Below are positions 18,031 to 26,699 of a DNA stretch of 34,226 bases, piece by piece. A program made the translations under genes and the position numbers. Each line of letters starts with the position of its first letter. Position 1 is the first letter of the stretch. The DNA is from Bacteroidaceae bacterium (GTDB taxonomy: Bacteria; Bacteroidota; Bacteroidia; Bacteroidales; Bacteroidaceae). Location: contig CABIXF010000042.1 in NCBI GenBank assembly GCA_902362595.1, positions 1 to 34,226 of the forward strand, read 5' to 3'. The notes below the pieces were generated by a model. It was not told the origin of the DNA and made no database searches. It saw only the letters and a list, made by a program, of their open reading frames with translations.

Positions 18031-18063
18031 AAAAATAGTTCCCGAATAACTCCGGGAACTATT
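18031..18063 (-). terminator. Terminator after tuf
   Basis: A perfect 11-bp stem (18053-18063 with 18034-18044, AATAGTTCCCG type) with an 8-base loop runs into UUUUU on the minus strand, 22 bases after the tuf stop and directly against the 5' end of tRNA-Trp. Some readthrough or a hidden promoter must supply tRNA-Trp and secE. Confidence 0.85.
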
Positions 18064-18085
18064 AAATATTTATTCAGAGATTGTA

Positions 18086-19279
18086 TTAGTCGAGAAGTTC
18101 AGTAATCTGACCAGCACCTACTGTACGACCACCTTCACGAATAGCGAAGCGCAGACCTACGTTCAATGCAACCGGGTAAATCAATTCTACAGTGATTGTT
18201 ACGTTATCACCCGGCATTACCATATCTGTACCTTCCGGCAAAGTAATTTCACCTGTACAGTCCATAGTACGCAGATAGAACTGAGGACGATATTTGTTGT
18301 GGAACGGAGTGTGACGACCACCTTCTTCTTTCTTCAAGATATAAACCTCAGCTTTGAATTTAGAGTGAGCTTTAACCTGACCCGGGTGACACAGAATCAT
18401 ACCACGTTTGATTTCGTTCTTGTCGATACCACGAAGCAGCAAACCTACGTTATCACCAGCTTCACCTTCATCCAAAATCTTACGGAACATTTCAACACCA
18501 GTTACAACTGATTTCTTATCTTCACCAAGACCCAGGATTTCAACTTCATCACCAACTTTTACGCGACCAGCTTCGATACGTCCTGTTGCTACAGTACCAC
18601 GACCTGTGATTGAGAATACGTCTTCAACCGGCATCAAGAAAGGTTTATCTACATCACGCGGAGGCAGAGGAATCCAGTTGTCAACTGCATCCATCAGTTC
18701 GATAATCTTATCTTCCCATTCTTTCACACCGTTCAATGCACCCAGTGCAGAACCACGGATGATAGGAGTATTGTCACCGTCGAAATCATAGAATGACAGC
18801 AATTCACGCATTTCCATTTCAACCAGTTCCAACATTTCTTCATCGTCAACCATATCACACTTGTTCAAGAATACAACCAAGCGCGGTACGTTTACCTGAC
18901 GAGCCAACAGGATGTGTTCACGAGTCTGAGGCATCGGACCATCAGTTGCAGCAACTACGATGATCGCACCATCCATCTGAGCAGCACCAGTAACCATGTT
19001 CTTTACATAGTCAGCGTGTCCCGGACAGTCAACGTGAGCATAGTGACGATTTGCAGTTTCATACTCTACGTGAGAAGTATTGATGGTAATACCACGTTCC
19101 TTTTCTTCCGGAGCGTTATCAATCTGATCGAAAGACTTGATTTCGTCAGCTTTAGTGAAACCTCTTTCTGCCAATACTTTAGTAATAGCAGCAGTCAAAG
19201 TTGTTTTACCGTGGTCAACATGACCAATCGTACCAATGTTCACATGCGGTTTGGTGCGTTCAAATTTCTCTTTAGCCAT
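18086..19279 (-). CDS. tuf: Elongation factor Tu
   Basis: GTPase delivering aminoacyl-tRNA to the ribosome, 397 residues. The G motifs are GHVDHGKT (G1), RGITI (G2), DCPGH (G3), NKCD (G4) and SAL (G5). Domains II and III are complete and end in [10 protein letters not shown]. It follows four tRNA genes and precedes tRNA-Trp and secE, the arrangement also found around tufB in Enterobacteria. It is the only tuf copy in this window. No Shine-Dalgarno is visible. Confidence 0.99.
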   Translation of the reverse strand: MAKEKFERTKPHVNIGTIGHVDHGKTTLTAAITKVLAERGFTKADEIKSFDQIDNAPEEKERGITINTSHVEYETANRHYAHVDCPGHADYVKNMVTGAAQMDGAIIVVAATDGPMPQTREHILLARQVNVPRLVVFLNKCDMVDDEEMLELVEMEMRELLSFYDFDGDNTPIIRGSALGALNGVKEWEDKIIELMDAVDNWIPLPPRDVDKPFLMPVEDVFSITGRGTVATGRIEAGRVKVGDEVEILGLGEDKKSVVTGVEMFRKILDEGEAGDNVGLLLRGIDKNEIKRGMILCHPGQVKAHSKFKAEVYILKKEEGGRHTPFHNKYRPQFYLRTMDCTGEITLPEGTDMVMPGDNVTITVELIYPVALNVGLRFAIREGGRTVGAGQITELLD

Positions 19280-19326
19280 AGCTTTACTTATTTATTTTGA
19301 TTAATAATCAGCTTTACAATTTCACG

Positions 19327-19398
<72 letters not shown>

Positions 19399-19413
19399 AA
19401 AAGAAGAAAAGAG

Positions 19414-19486
19414 AGCGGAAGACGGGACTCAAACCCGCGACCCTCAGCTTGGAAGGCTAATGCTCTATCAACTGAGCTACTTCCGC
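19414..19486 (-). tRNA. tRNA-Gly(UCC)
   Basis: A 73-base cloverleaf. GCGGAAG pairs with CTTCCGC, and the anticodon TCC sits in a CTTCCAA loop. The T-arm GGGTTTGAGTCCC is intact and CCA is not encoded. Confidence 0.96.
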
Positions 19487-19494
19487 AAATCAAG

Positions 19495-19577
19495 TGGGCA
19501 AAGATGGATTCGAACCACCGAAGGCGTAAGCCAGCAGATTTACAGTCTGCCCCATTTGGCCACTCTGGTATTTGCCC
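19495..19577 (-). tRNA. tRNA-Tyr(GUA)
   Basis: An 83-base class II tRNA with a long variable arm. GGGCAAA pairs with TTTGCCC, the anticodon GTA sits in a CTGTAAA loop, and the discriminator is A. CCA is not encoded. Confidence 0.95.
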
Positions 19578-19618
19578 CACTCTCAAATTAGATGGTTAAC
19601 ACCACCTCTTTTTCTTCG

Positions 19619-19692
19619 AGCCTCTTGTCGGATTCGAACCAACGACCCCGAGATTACAAATCACGTGCTCTGGCCAACTGAGCTAAAGAGGC
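19619..19692 (-). tRNA. tRNA-Thr(UGU)
   Basis: A 74-base cloverleaf. GCCTCTT pairs with AAGAGGC, and the anticodon TGT sits in a TTTGTAA loop. One T-T mismatch lies in the anticodon stem. CCA is not encoded. It is the first gene of the tRNA-tuf transcript. Confidence 0.94.
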
Positions 19693-19699
19693 GAGATTT

Positions 19700-19749
19700 A
19701 AAAAACTTTGCAGCCGCTTTATTTTCCACGACTTAGCGGCTGCAAAGTT
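19700..19749 (-). terminator. Terminator of the xerC-hpf transcript
   Basis: A perfect 15-bp inverted repeat (arms 19704-19718 and 19735-19749, AACTTTGCAGCCGCT type) with a 16-base loop leads into UUUUUU on the minus strand, 41 bases after the hpf stop. Its upstream arm contains most of the -7 box of the tRNA-tuf promoter. Confidence 0.85.
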
Positions 19750-19772
19750 AGATATTATTTTTTAATCACAAA
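19743..19772 (-). promoter_or_regulatory. Promoter of the tRNA-Thr/tuf operon
   Basis: On the minus strand TAACTTTG (19743-19750) is a perfect -7 box and TTTG (19769-19772) lies 18 bases upstream. The start of transcription would fall inside the upstream arm of the hpf terminator, so the two signals share bases. Confidence 0.75.
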
Positions 19773-19789
19773 ACTTTTACGCAACTTTT

Positions 19790-20089
19790 TTACTTTCCCT
19801 GAAGTTTTTCTTTGGCTTTCAGCAGTTGCTTAGACAGTGCATCCATGCACACGTCTATTGATTCTTCGAATGTATCACTTACTTTTTCTGCATAAAACTC
19901 TGAATTAAGTGCTAAAATACGCACACCAGCTTCCTTATTCATCGCCGTCTCAGGTTTCACTACTTTCAAAGACACCTCTACTTTCTTTATATTGTCACAA
20001 AACTTCTCGAGCTTCTCAGCCTTTTTCTGAATAAAGGCCTCCAATTTTTCAGATGCATCGAAATGAATGGATTGAATTCTTACTTCCAT
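19790..20089 (-). CDS. hpf: Ribosome hibernation-promoting factor
   Basis: Short HPF/RaiA-type protein of 99 residues that binds the small subunit and makes resting ribosomes. Recognisable blocks are the MEVRIQSIHFDAS start, KVEVSLKVVKPETAMNKEAG and the helix with SIDVCMDALSKQLLKAKEK. There is no C-terminal dimerisation domain. The open frame could extend 14 codons upstream into xerC, but a perfect AAGGAGG (20095-20101) five bases before the ATG at 20089 fixes the start. It follows xerC by 16 bases and is followed by a strong terminator. Confidence 0.93.
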   Translation of the reverse strand: MEVRIQSIHFDASEKLEAFIQKKAEKLEKFCDNIKKVEVSLKVVKPETAMNKEAGVRILALNSEFYAEKVSDTFEESIDVCMDALSKQLLKAKEKLQGK

Positions 20090-20094
20090 AAAAA

Positions 20095-20101
20095 CCTCCT
20101 T
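20095..20101 (-). promoter_or_regulatory. Perfect Shine-Dalgarno of hpf
   Basis: AAGGAGG on the minus strand, five bases before the hpf ATG. Its presence decides the start codon. The other genes of this cluster, rpsU and xerC, have no such sequence. Confidence 0.82.
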
Positions 20102-20105
20102 TTCT

Positions 20106-20987
20106 TTACGCTCTAGGATGAGCTTGTTCATAAACTTGTTTTAACTCCTCAAAGGTGGTATGCGTGTACACCTCTGTAGTAGTCAAGCTTTCATGTCCCA
20201 GCAACTCTTTCACAGCTTCCAGTTCTGCATGATGATTTAGCATCGTGGTTGCGAAAGTATGCCTCAGCACATGTGGGCTTTTCTTCTTTAGGGTCACCAC
20301 CTTCGACAGGTATCGCTTCACAATATAGTTTACAGACGATGGAGACAAAGGTATCCCTTGCTTTCGGATAAAAAACGCCTCACATTCCCCTGCATAAAAA
20401 CGATTTCTTTCTGCCAAATAAGACTCCAGCACCTCTTTCAGCCTAGTTCCAAAAGGAATCAGCCGTTGTTTATTTCTTTTCCCCGTCACCTTTATCACCG
20501 AGGAAGAAAAATCTATATCCGCATCCTTTAAAGCAATCAACTCCGCCCGACGAATACCTGTTGAATAAAACACCTCCAACATCGTCCTGTCACGAACCCC
20601 TTCAAAGGTCTGCGCAAAGCCGTTGTCTTCAAGCAACGAATCCATATCTTCATCCCTCAAGAAAACCGGCAATGGTTTCTTTTTCTTCGGACCTACCACT
20701 TTTGCAGCCGGGTCCACTGCTACCGCCTTTTGGCGCAACAAATAGCGATAAAATGACCGGAGCGAACTCAGCTTCCGATTCACCGTTGTTTCTGCACAAC
20801 CTTCTTCCATTAATGAGAGTACCCATCCACGGATTAAATCGGCATCCACTTTCGTAAAATCAAGTTCCTCATCCACCCCTTTGAAATATTCCTCAAATTC
20901 ATCCAAATCGGTTCCGTAACTTATAATCGTTTTCTCCGAATAGTTCCTTTCGAAAAGAAGACACTTCAGAAAAGAATCTTTCCACAT
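20106..20987 (-). CDS. xerC: Tyrosine recombinase XerC
   Basis: Site-specific recombinase of 293 residues, the size of the chromosome dimer-resolving XerC/XerD enzymes. The N-terminal SAM-like core-binding domain (about 1-85) is followed by the catalytic domain with Arg146 (TGIRRAEL), Lys170, His239 and Arg242 (HVLRH), His265 (LLGHES) and nucleophile Tyr274 (EVYTH). It lies between the S21 and HPF genes, a housekeeping context that argues against an integrase of a mobile element. No dif-like site was recognised nearby. Confidence 0.93.
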   Translation of the reverse strand: MWKDSFLKCLLFERNYSEKTIISYGTDLDEFEEYFKGVDEELDFTKVDADLIRGWVLSLMEEGCAETTVNRKLSSLRSFYRYLLRQKAVAVDPAAKVVGPKKKKPLPVFLRDEDMDSLLEDNGFAQTFEGVRDRTMLEVFYSTGIRRAELIALKDADIDFSSSVIKVTGKRNKQRLIPFGTRLKEVLESYLAERNRFYAGECEAFFIRKQGIPLSPSSVNYIVKRYLSKVVTLKKKSPHVLRHTFATTMLNHHAELEAVKELLGHESLTTTEVYTHTTFEELKQVYEQAHPRA

Positions 20988-21060
20988 AGAAACATCGCTT
21001 TTATTCTCAGCAACGAATTTATGAAAAAGAATTCAATAATTCAAGTGTTTCGTGAAATTA

Positions 21061-21252
21061 TTAATCTTCGTTCTGATGCATTTTCTGAACGTAAATCGCA
21101 CGTTCCATTTTAAGTCTCTTCAAAACAGACGGTTTGTCATACTGCTGTCTGCTTCTCAGTTCTTTTACAACACCTGTTTTTTCAAATTTTCTTTTGAATT
21201 TCTTCAGCGCTTTTTCAATGTTTTCGCCTTCTTTTACTGGTACTACAATCAT
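21061..21252 (-). CDS. rpsU: Ribosomal protein bS21
   Basis: Small-subunit protein of 63 residues, starting MIVVPVKEGENIEKALKKFKR and rich in Lys and Arg. In Bacteroidetes S21, with S18 and S6, is known to cover the anti-SD end of 16S rRNA. The leader is about 55 bases and has no Shine-Dalgarno. A weak AT-rich hairpin with a U-tract (21024-21042) follows the gene and may allow partial readthrough into xerC. Confidence 0.96.
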   Translation of the reverse strand: MIVVPVKEGENIEKALKKFKRKFEKTGVVKELRSRQQYDKPSVLKRLKMERAIYVQKMHQNED

Positions 21253-21306
21253 GTTTTTAAAATTAAGTATGTTGTTATTAAATTATTCCGCAGTCAATTT
21301 GCGGCG

Positions 21307-21337
21307 CAAAATTACACATACTTTCTTTATTTACAAA
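21307..21337 (-). promoter_or_regulatory. Promoter of rpsU
   Basis: TAATTTTG (21307-21314, minus strand) and TTTG (21334-21337) with an exact 19-base spacer form a model Bacteroidetes promoter. The palindrome TTTGCGGCGCAAA (21298-21310) overlaps its downstream edge and the likely start site. Confidence 0.85.
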
Positions 21338-21455
21338 ACTTTCCAGTATATTTTATTCAAAAATCAAAGATAAGAACGCACTGAAGCGGCCCTTTCTGAC
21401 AGATTTATTATTTTTGCTTGATAGGTTTATACTTTTTATTTAATTCATTTACACC

Positions 21456-23234
21456 ATGAATCTTATAGCTGAAAGAATTGATGCTTTACGCAAACAAATG
21501 GTTACGAAAGGAATCTCTGCCTTTATTGTCCCCAGCACTGACCCTCATTCGGGCGAGTATGTGCCGGCGCATTGGGAAAGCCGAAAATGGATATCCGGAT
21601 TCACAGGTTCCGCCGGTACTGCAGTCATCACCCTCTCTGGCGGCGGATTGTGGACTGATTCCCGTTATTTTCTACAAGCGGCCGACCAACTTCAAGGAAG
21701 CGGTCTTACCTTATTTAAAGACCGGCTGCCGGAAACACCTTCCATCGCCGAATGGCTGGGAAGTGTATTGAAAGCAGGCGACAAAGTCGGTATTGACGGA
21801 TGGGTCAACAGCATTTCCGAAGCCATGCAGCTAAAGCAGGCTCTTCAATCATATGGGCTGGAACTGGTAACCGTGGACGACCCGTTCCATACGTTATGGA
21901 AAGACCGTCCTTCCCTACCCCTCGACCCTCCTTTTATTCTTCCTCTGGAATACAGCGGTGAACCATGCGGGCATAAAATCGAACGAATAAGACAAGTACT
22001 GAAAGGAAATGGAGCAAAAGGTCTGTTGATTTCAGCCTTGGATGAAATTGCCTGGGTCTTGAACATGAGAGGTACGGACGTACACTGCAACCCGGTTTTC
22101 GTCAGCTATCTCCTGATTACGTCTGTTTCCGCCACCCTCTATATTCATCCTGATAAGCTGACAGCAGAGACGCGTCGCTACCTGACTGAAAATCAAATTC
22201 AGGTCAAAGACTACTTCCACGTGGCCAAAGACCTGGAAGAATATAAAGAAGAAAACCTGCAGCTGTCCGGTTCTACCAATTATGCACTATATCAGGCAGC
22301 CAGCCGTCACAGCAAAGTTCTGCTCCATGATTCCCCGGTTTTATACATGAAAGCCATCAAGAACGAGACCGAAATTGCCGGTTTCCACCAAGCTATGCTC
22401 CGCGACGGTGTGGCCATGGTGAATTTCCTTTGCTGGCTGGAAGAGGCGGTGAAGAGCGGAAAAGAAACCGAAATCACCATCGACCGGAAACTATATACTT
22501 TCCGCGCAGCCCAGAAAGATTTCAAGGGCATCAGTTTCGATACGATTGCCGGCTATCAGGCACACGGAGCCATCGTACATTATGAAGCGACAGAAGAAAC
22601 AGCCACCACGCTGCAACCGGAAGGATTCTTGTTGCTCGACAGCGGAGCGCAATACTTAGACGGAACCACGGATATCACCCGCACCATCTCCCTGGGCCCT
22701 GTAACCGAAGACCAAAAGAAAGACTATACCTTGATTTTAAAAGGATTCATCCAGCTTTCCATGGCACACTTCCCATACGGTACTTGCGGCACGCAATTAG
22801 ACGTGCTGGCTCGTCAGTTCATCTGGAAGGCAGGTATGAACTACGGACACGGAACGGGGCATGGAGTAGGGCATTTCCTCAACGTACACGAAGGGCCTCA
22901 TCAATTCCGCATGAACTACATGCCGGCCCTGCTCCTTCCGGGAATGACAGTAACCAACGAACCGGGTATATACAAAGCCGAACGTTACGGAGTTCGTACA
23001 GAAAATACCATGCTGATAGTCAAAGACCAGACTACTGAATTTGGTGAATTCTACAAATTCGAACCGCTCACCTTATGTCCAATTGACCTCAAGCCGCTCT
23101 TGCCGGAATTACTCAGCCCGGAAGAGAAGGAATGGTTGAACAGCTATCACCAGCAAGTGTACGCATCATTGTCTCCATTCCTGGCTCAGGAACAAAAAGA
23201 ATGGCTGGCAAAAGCTACGATGGCTGTCCGCTAA
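21456..23234 (+). CDS. M24-family Xaa-Pro aminopeptidase
   Basis: Cytosolic dinuclear metal aminopeptidase of 592 residues that removes an N-terminal residue preceding proline. Two creatinase-like N-terminal domains (about 1-300) precede the pita-bread catalytic domain. The metal ligands are Asp395 (LLLDSGAQY), Asp406 (TTDITRT), His469 (GTGHGVGH), Glu502 (NEPGIY) and Glu516 (RTENTM). The length fits the long eukaryote-like aminopeptidase P subgroup. A TATTTTTG box at 21409-21416 could be a -7 element, but no matching -33 is seen. The gene shares a terminator with the convergent suf operon. Confidence 0.93.
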   Translation: MNLIAERIDALRKQMVTKGISAFIVPSTDPHSGEYVPAHWESRKWISGFTGSAGTAVITLSGGGLWTDSRYFLQAADQLQGSGLTLFKDRLPETPSIAEWLGSVLKAGDKVGIDGWVNSISEAMQLKQALQSYGLELVTVDDPFHTLWKDRPSLPLDPPFILPLEYSGEPCGHKIERIRQVLKGNGAKGLLISALDEIAWVLNMRGTDVHCNPVFVSYLLITSVSATLYIHPDKLTAETRRYLTENQIQVKDYFHVAKDLEEYKEENLQLSGSTNYALYQAASRHSKVLLHDSPVLYMKAIKNETEIAGFHQAMLRDGVAMVNFLCWLEEAVKSGKETEITIDRKLYTFRAAQKDFKGISFDTIAGYQAHGAIVHYEATEETATTLQPEGFLLLDSGAQYLDGTTDITRTISLGPVTEDQKKDYTLILKGFIQLSMAHFPYGTCGTQLDVLARQFIWKAGMNYGHGTGHGVGHFLNVHEGPHQFRMNYMPALLLPGMTVTNEPGIYKAERYGVRTENTMLIVKDQTTEFGEFYKFEPLTLCPIDLKPLLPELLSPEEKEWLNSYHQQVYASLSPFLAQEQKEWLAKATMAVR

Positions 23235-23245
23235 CCGACCCACAT

Positions 23246-23305
23246 AAAAAAATCTCCCGACCGATTTTCCTTTCTAAGAAAACCAGCCGGGAGATTTTAT
23301 TTTTT
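23246..23305. terminator. Bidirectional terminator between the aminopeptidase and sufS
   Basis: AAAATCTCCCG (23249-23259) pairs perfectly with CGGGAGATTTT (23288-23298). The loop contains a second small stem (TTTTC/GAAAA). A-runs and T-runs flank both sides, so it can end both converging transcripts. Confidence 0.87.
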
Positions 23306-23323
23306 CATTCAAGAGTTCTTCAC

Positions 23324-24544
23324 TCAAGCAAACATCTGGCTCACACGCTGAATGCCTGCCACCAAGACATCTACTTCTTCTTTTGTATTATACAGACCGA
23401 AAGAAGCACGTACGGTACCTTCAATGCCTAATCTATGCATCAACGGTTCCGCACAGTGATGTCCGGTACGTACGGCAATTCCCAAACGGTCGAGCAACGT
23501 GCCCATATCAAAATGATGGATATCGCCCACCAAGAATGAAATGACGCCACCTTTCTGCTCCGCTTCCCCAAAAATCCGCATGCCCGGGATTTCCTTCAAG
23601 CGTTTCATCGCATACTGGGTCAGTTCGTGCTCATAGGCCGCAATACGGTCCATGCCGATGGCCGACACGTAATCCAATGCTTTTGCCAATGCCGTAGAAC
23701 CTATATAGTCTGGTGTACCTGCCTCAAACTTGAACGGAAGTTCATTAAAGGTCGTCTTTTCAAACGACACATTCTTGATCATCTCCCCTCCTCCCTGATA
23801 AGGAGGCAGTTTCTCCAACCACGCTTCCTTTCCATAGAGCACCCCAATGCCCGTAGGACCATACACCTTATGTCCGCTGAACACATAAAAATCAGCATCC
23901 AATGCCTGCACATCCACTGTCATGTGGGGAATACTCTGTGCACCGTCCACTAGCACAGGAACTCCCTGTGAATGGGCAAACTCAATGATTTCCTTCACCG
24001 GATTAATAGTACCCAGCACATTCGACACGTGCGCCACAGAAACCAGCTTCGTCTTTTCCGAAAAAAGTTTCTTGTATTCATCCAACAGCAGTTCACCACG
24101 ATCGTTCATCGGAATCACTTTCAGCACAATCCCCTTCCGGGCTGCCTGAAGCTGCCATGAAACGATGTTGCTGTGATGCTCCATGACTGAAACAATCACC
24201 TCGTCGCCTTCTTTCATCTGGCTGTCCACAAAGGAAGAAGCCACCAGATTGATGCTCTCGGTCGTTCCACGCGTAAAGACAATCTCCGAGGTGCTACGCG
24301 CATGAATGAACTTACGCACGGTCTCGCGCGAAGCCTCATGCAGGTTCGTAGCCTGCTGGGAAAGGAAATGCACCCCACGATGTACGTTGGCATTCACCGA
24401 ATAATACTCGTCTGTAATGGATTCCACCACACAACGAGGTTTCTGGGTCGTGGCTCCGTTGTCCAGATAAATCAGCGGCTTTCCATACACGGTCCGTGAA
24501 AGGATGGGAAAATCTTCCCTTATCTTGTTGACATCGTACTGCAT
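23324..24544 (-). CDS. sufS: Cysteine desulfurase SufS
   Basis: PLP enzyme of 406 residues that takes sulfur from cysteine for Fe-S cluster assembly. Lys226 (SGHKVYGP) binds PLP and Cys364 (RTGHHCAEP) carries the persulfide, followed by the RASFGLYNT block. The short Cys loop is typical of group II (SufS) desulfurases, which need a SufE or SufU partner; none is encoded here. It is the last gene of the suf operon, 38 bases after sufD. Confidence 0.95.
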   Translation of the reverse strand: MQYDVNKIREDFPILSRTVYGKPLIYLDNGATTQKPRCVVESITDEYYSVNANVHRGVHFLSQQATNLHEASRETVRKFIHARSTSEIVFTRGTTESINLVASSFVDSQMKEGDEVIVSVMEHHSNIVSWQLQAARKGIVLKVIPMNDRGELLLDEYKKLFSEKTKLVSVAHVSNVLGTINPVKEIIEFAHSQGVPVLVDGAQSIPHMTVDVQALDADFYVFSGHKVYGPTGIGVLYGKEAWLEKLPPYQGGGEMIKNVSFEKTTFNELPFKFEAGTPDYIGSTALAKALDYVSAIGMDRIAAYEHELTQYAMKRLKEIPGMRIFGEAEQKGGVISFLVGDIHHFDMGTLLDRLGIAVRTGHHCAEPLMHRLGIEGTVRASFGLYNTKEEVDVLVAGIQRVSQMFA

Positions 24545-24582
24545 AAATTCTCGCTTAAATATAATTATATTCGTCTGTCCCT

Positions 24583-25926
24583 TTATTTACAGATGGCACA
24601 GCCCTGACATTTGTTCAGTTCACCACGGAAGCGTTTCTCTACCAACAGATGCAGGCGGTCTTTCAATGCATCCATGCGGATATGGTCAATCACCTCATTC
24701 ACAAATGCAAACATCAGCAACAGGCGGGCTTCCTTCAGACTGATGCCTCGCTGCTGCATGTAGAACAGGGCATTCTCATCCAACTGGCCCACCGTAGCTC
24801 CGTGCGAACATTTCACATCATCGGCATAAATCTCCAACTGCGGTTGAGTGTACATCCGTGCTTCACGGGTAGCACACAAGTTCCGGTTGGTCTGCTGGGA
24901 AGATGTATGCTGCGCACCTTCACGCACCAGCACTTTACCAGCAAATGCGCCTACAGCCTGGTCATCAAGCACATATTTAAACAACTCATTGCTGGTACAG
25001 TCAGACACCTTGTGGTCGATGAAGGTATTGTTATCCACCTGCTCATTCGCATCGGCAATGGCCATTCCGCACAAGTTGATTTCCGCTCCCTTTCCGGCCA
25101 ACGTAACTTCCGTCGTATTGCGGGTTGTTCCGTTGTGCAGCGTCATCCCGTTCAACAGCACATTGCTGCCGGCCTCCTGATGTACATACAGGTTGCTGAA
25201 GCGTACCGTACTGTTATGGGTTTCTTCCAGTTCATACAGGTCGAACACCGAATTTTCTCCTGCAAAAACCTCCACCACTTGGGTAGAAAGGAAGTTCACG
25301 TTATCCATGGCATGGTCGCATACCAGCAACTTGGCCTGTGCCCCTTCCTCCAGGATAATCAACACCCGGCGGTTCACCATAAAGTCCACGTCTGCCCGCA
25401 GAATATTCACTAACTGTATCGGACGTTCCATTACAACGTTCTTCGGCACATACATGCACACCCCATCTTGGGCAAACATCGTATTGAAGGCTGCCAACGC
25501 ATCTTTCGAGGTATCTGCCAGCTTTCCGTAATATTTCTTTACCAGCTCCGGATGCTGTTCGGCCATGTCTTTCAAGCTGCCGAAATACACCCCTTCCGGC
25601 AACTGAGCCGAAGGATGCACATGCTTGTCAAACGCATCGTTCACCACAAAATAGAGCGACGTGCTCATGTTGGGCACATCACACTTGAACACTTCATACG
25701 GATTGACCGGAATCTCCAACCGGTTCAGGTTCAGTCCATAATTCGGGGCAAAATACTTGCCCACCTCCGTGTATTTATACTTTTCCTGCTTGCGAGTGGG
25801 AAAGCCCAGCTGTTCAAAGTCAGCGAAAGCTTTGGCACGAGGCGCATTCAGCACCTCCGCACTCTGCCGACAAATCATCGCCTCGCACTGCGTGAAAAGG
25901 TCTATGTATTGCTGTTCTGCTTTCAT
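24583..25926 (-). CDS. sufD: Fe-S cluster scaffold protein SufD
   Basis: Beta-helical partner of SufB, 447 residues. The region containing GMAIADANEQVDNNTFIDHK and KCSHGATVGQLDENALFYMQ carries the conserved SufB/D signature. The extreme C-terminus ends CQGCAICK, a CxxCxxC motif at 440-446 that I do not associate with classical SufD. It starts 2 bases after the sufC stop, so it is tightly coupled. A weak GGGAG lies before the ATG. Confidence 0.93.
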   Translation of the reverse strand: MKAEQQYIDLFTQCEAMICRQSAEVLNAPRAKAFADFEQLGFPTRKQEKYKYTEVGKYFAPNYGLNLNRLEIPVNPYEVFKCDVPNMSTSLYFVVNDAFDKHVHPSAQLPEGVYFGSLKDMAEQHPELVKKYYGKLADTSKDALAAFNTMFAQDGVCMYVPKNVVMERPIQLVNILRADVDFMVNRRVLIILEEGAQAKLLVCDHAMDNVNFLSTQVVEVFAGENSVFDLYELEETHNSTVRFSNLYVHQEAGSNVLLNGMTLHNGTTRNTTEVTLAGKGAEINLCGMAIADANEQVDNNTFIDHKVSDCTSNELFKYVLDDQAVGAFAGKVLVREGAQHTSSQQTNRNLCATREARMYTQPQLEIYADDVKCSHGATVGQLDENALFYMQQRGISLKEARLLLMFAFVNEVIDHIRMDALKDRLHLLVEKRFRGELNKCQGCAICK

Positions 25927-25928
25927 GC

Positions 25929-26681
25929 TTATTCTCCCAGTTCTTTCTTAATCCAATCGTAACCTTTTTCTTCCAGTTCCAGTGCCAACTCAGGACCAGC
26001 TGTTTTCACGATACGGCCTTTGTAAAGCACGTGTACAATATCCGGCTTGATGTAGTCGAGCAGACGCTGATAATGTGTAATCACGATGCAGCTGGTTTCT
26101 GGTGTTTTCAACTTGTTCACTCCTTCGGCCACAATTCGTAAGGCATCGATGTCCAATCCAGAGTCTGTCTCATCCAAAATGCTCAATTTCGGTTCCAGCA
26201 TAGCCATTTGGAAAATCTCATTCCGTTTCTTTTCTCCACCTGAGAAACCTTCATTCACGGAACGGTTGGCCAGCTTGCTGTCCAGTTCCACGATTTCTCT
26301 TTTCTGACGCATCAACTTCAAGAACTCACTGGCAGTCAGTGCCGGCAGTCCTTTATATTTCCGCTGTTCGTTGACAGCCGCACGCATGAAATTTACCATG
26401 CTTACGCCCGGAATTTCCACCGGATACTGGAAGGACAGAAACAATCCCTCGTGGCTACGGTCGGCCGGGCTCAAAGCCAACAAATCCTTACCGTCGAAGG
26501 TTACCGAACCTTTTGTCACTTCATAAGCTGGATGTCCCACCAAGACATTGCTCAACGTACTCTTTCCTGAACCGTTCGGTCCCATAATCGCATGAACCTC
26601 ACCCGACTTTACGGTCAGGTTAATTCCTTTCAATATCTCTTTGCCATTGATGCTGGCATGTAAATTCTTTATCTCTAACAT
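25929..26681 (-). CDS. sufC: Fe-S assembly ATPase SufC
   Basis: Cytosolic ABC-type ATPase of 250 residues that drives the SufBC2D scaffold. The Walker A motif GPNGSGKST is at 34-42, the signature FSGGEKKR at 146-153, Walker B LSILDE ends at Asp170-Glu171, and the switch His is in VITHYQRLL. The ETDSGLDIDAL block is diagnostic for SufC. It lies 18 bases after sufB. Confidence 0.97.
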   Translation of the reverse strand: MLEIKNLHASINGKEILKGINLTVKSGEVHAIMGPNGSGKSTLSNVLVGHPAYEVTKGSVTFDGKDLLALSPADRSHEGLFLSFQYPVEIPGVSMVNFMRAAVNEQRKYKGLPALTASEFLKLMRQKREIVELDSKLANRSVNEGFSGGEKKRNEIFQMAMLEPKLSILDETDSGLDIDALRIVAEGVNKLKTPETSCIVITHYQRLLDYIKPDIVHVLYKGRIVKTAGPELALELEEKGYDWIKKELGE

Positions 26682-26699
26682 AATACTTTAATTTTATAT

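Noticed and set aside
20090..20131. Longer hpf start (14 extra codons)
   Set aside because: It would overlap xerC. The family start and a perfect AAGGAGG both favour the ATG at 20089.
20106..20987. XerC-like recombinase as a mobile-element integrase
   Set aside because: Its housekeeping neighbours (rpsU, hpf), normal length and absence of flanking repeats favour the chromosomal XerC role.
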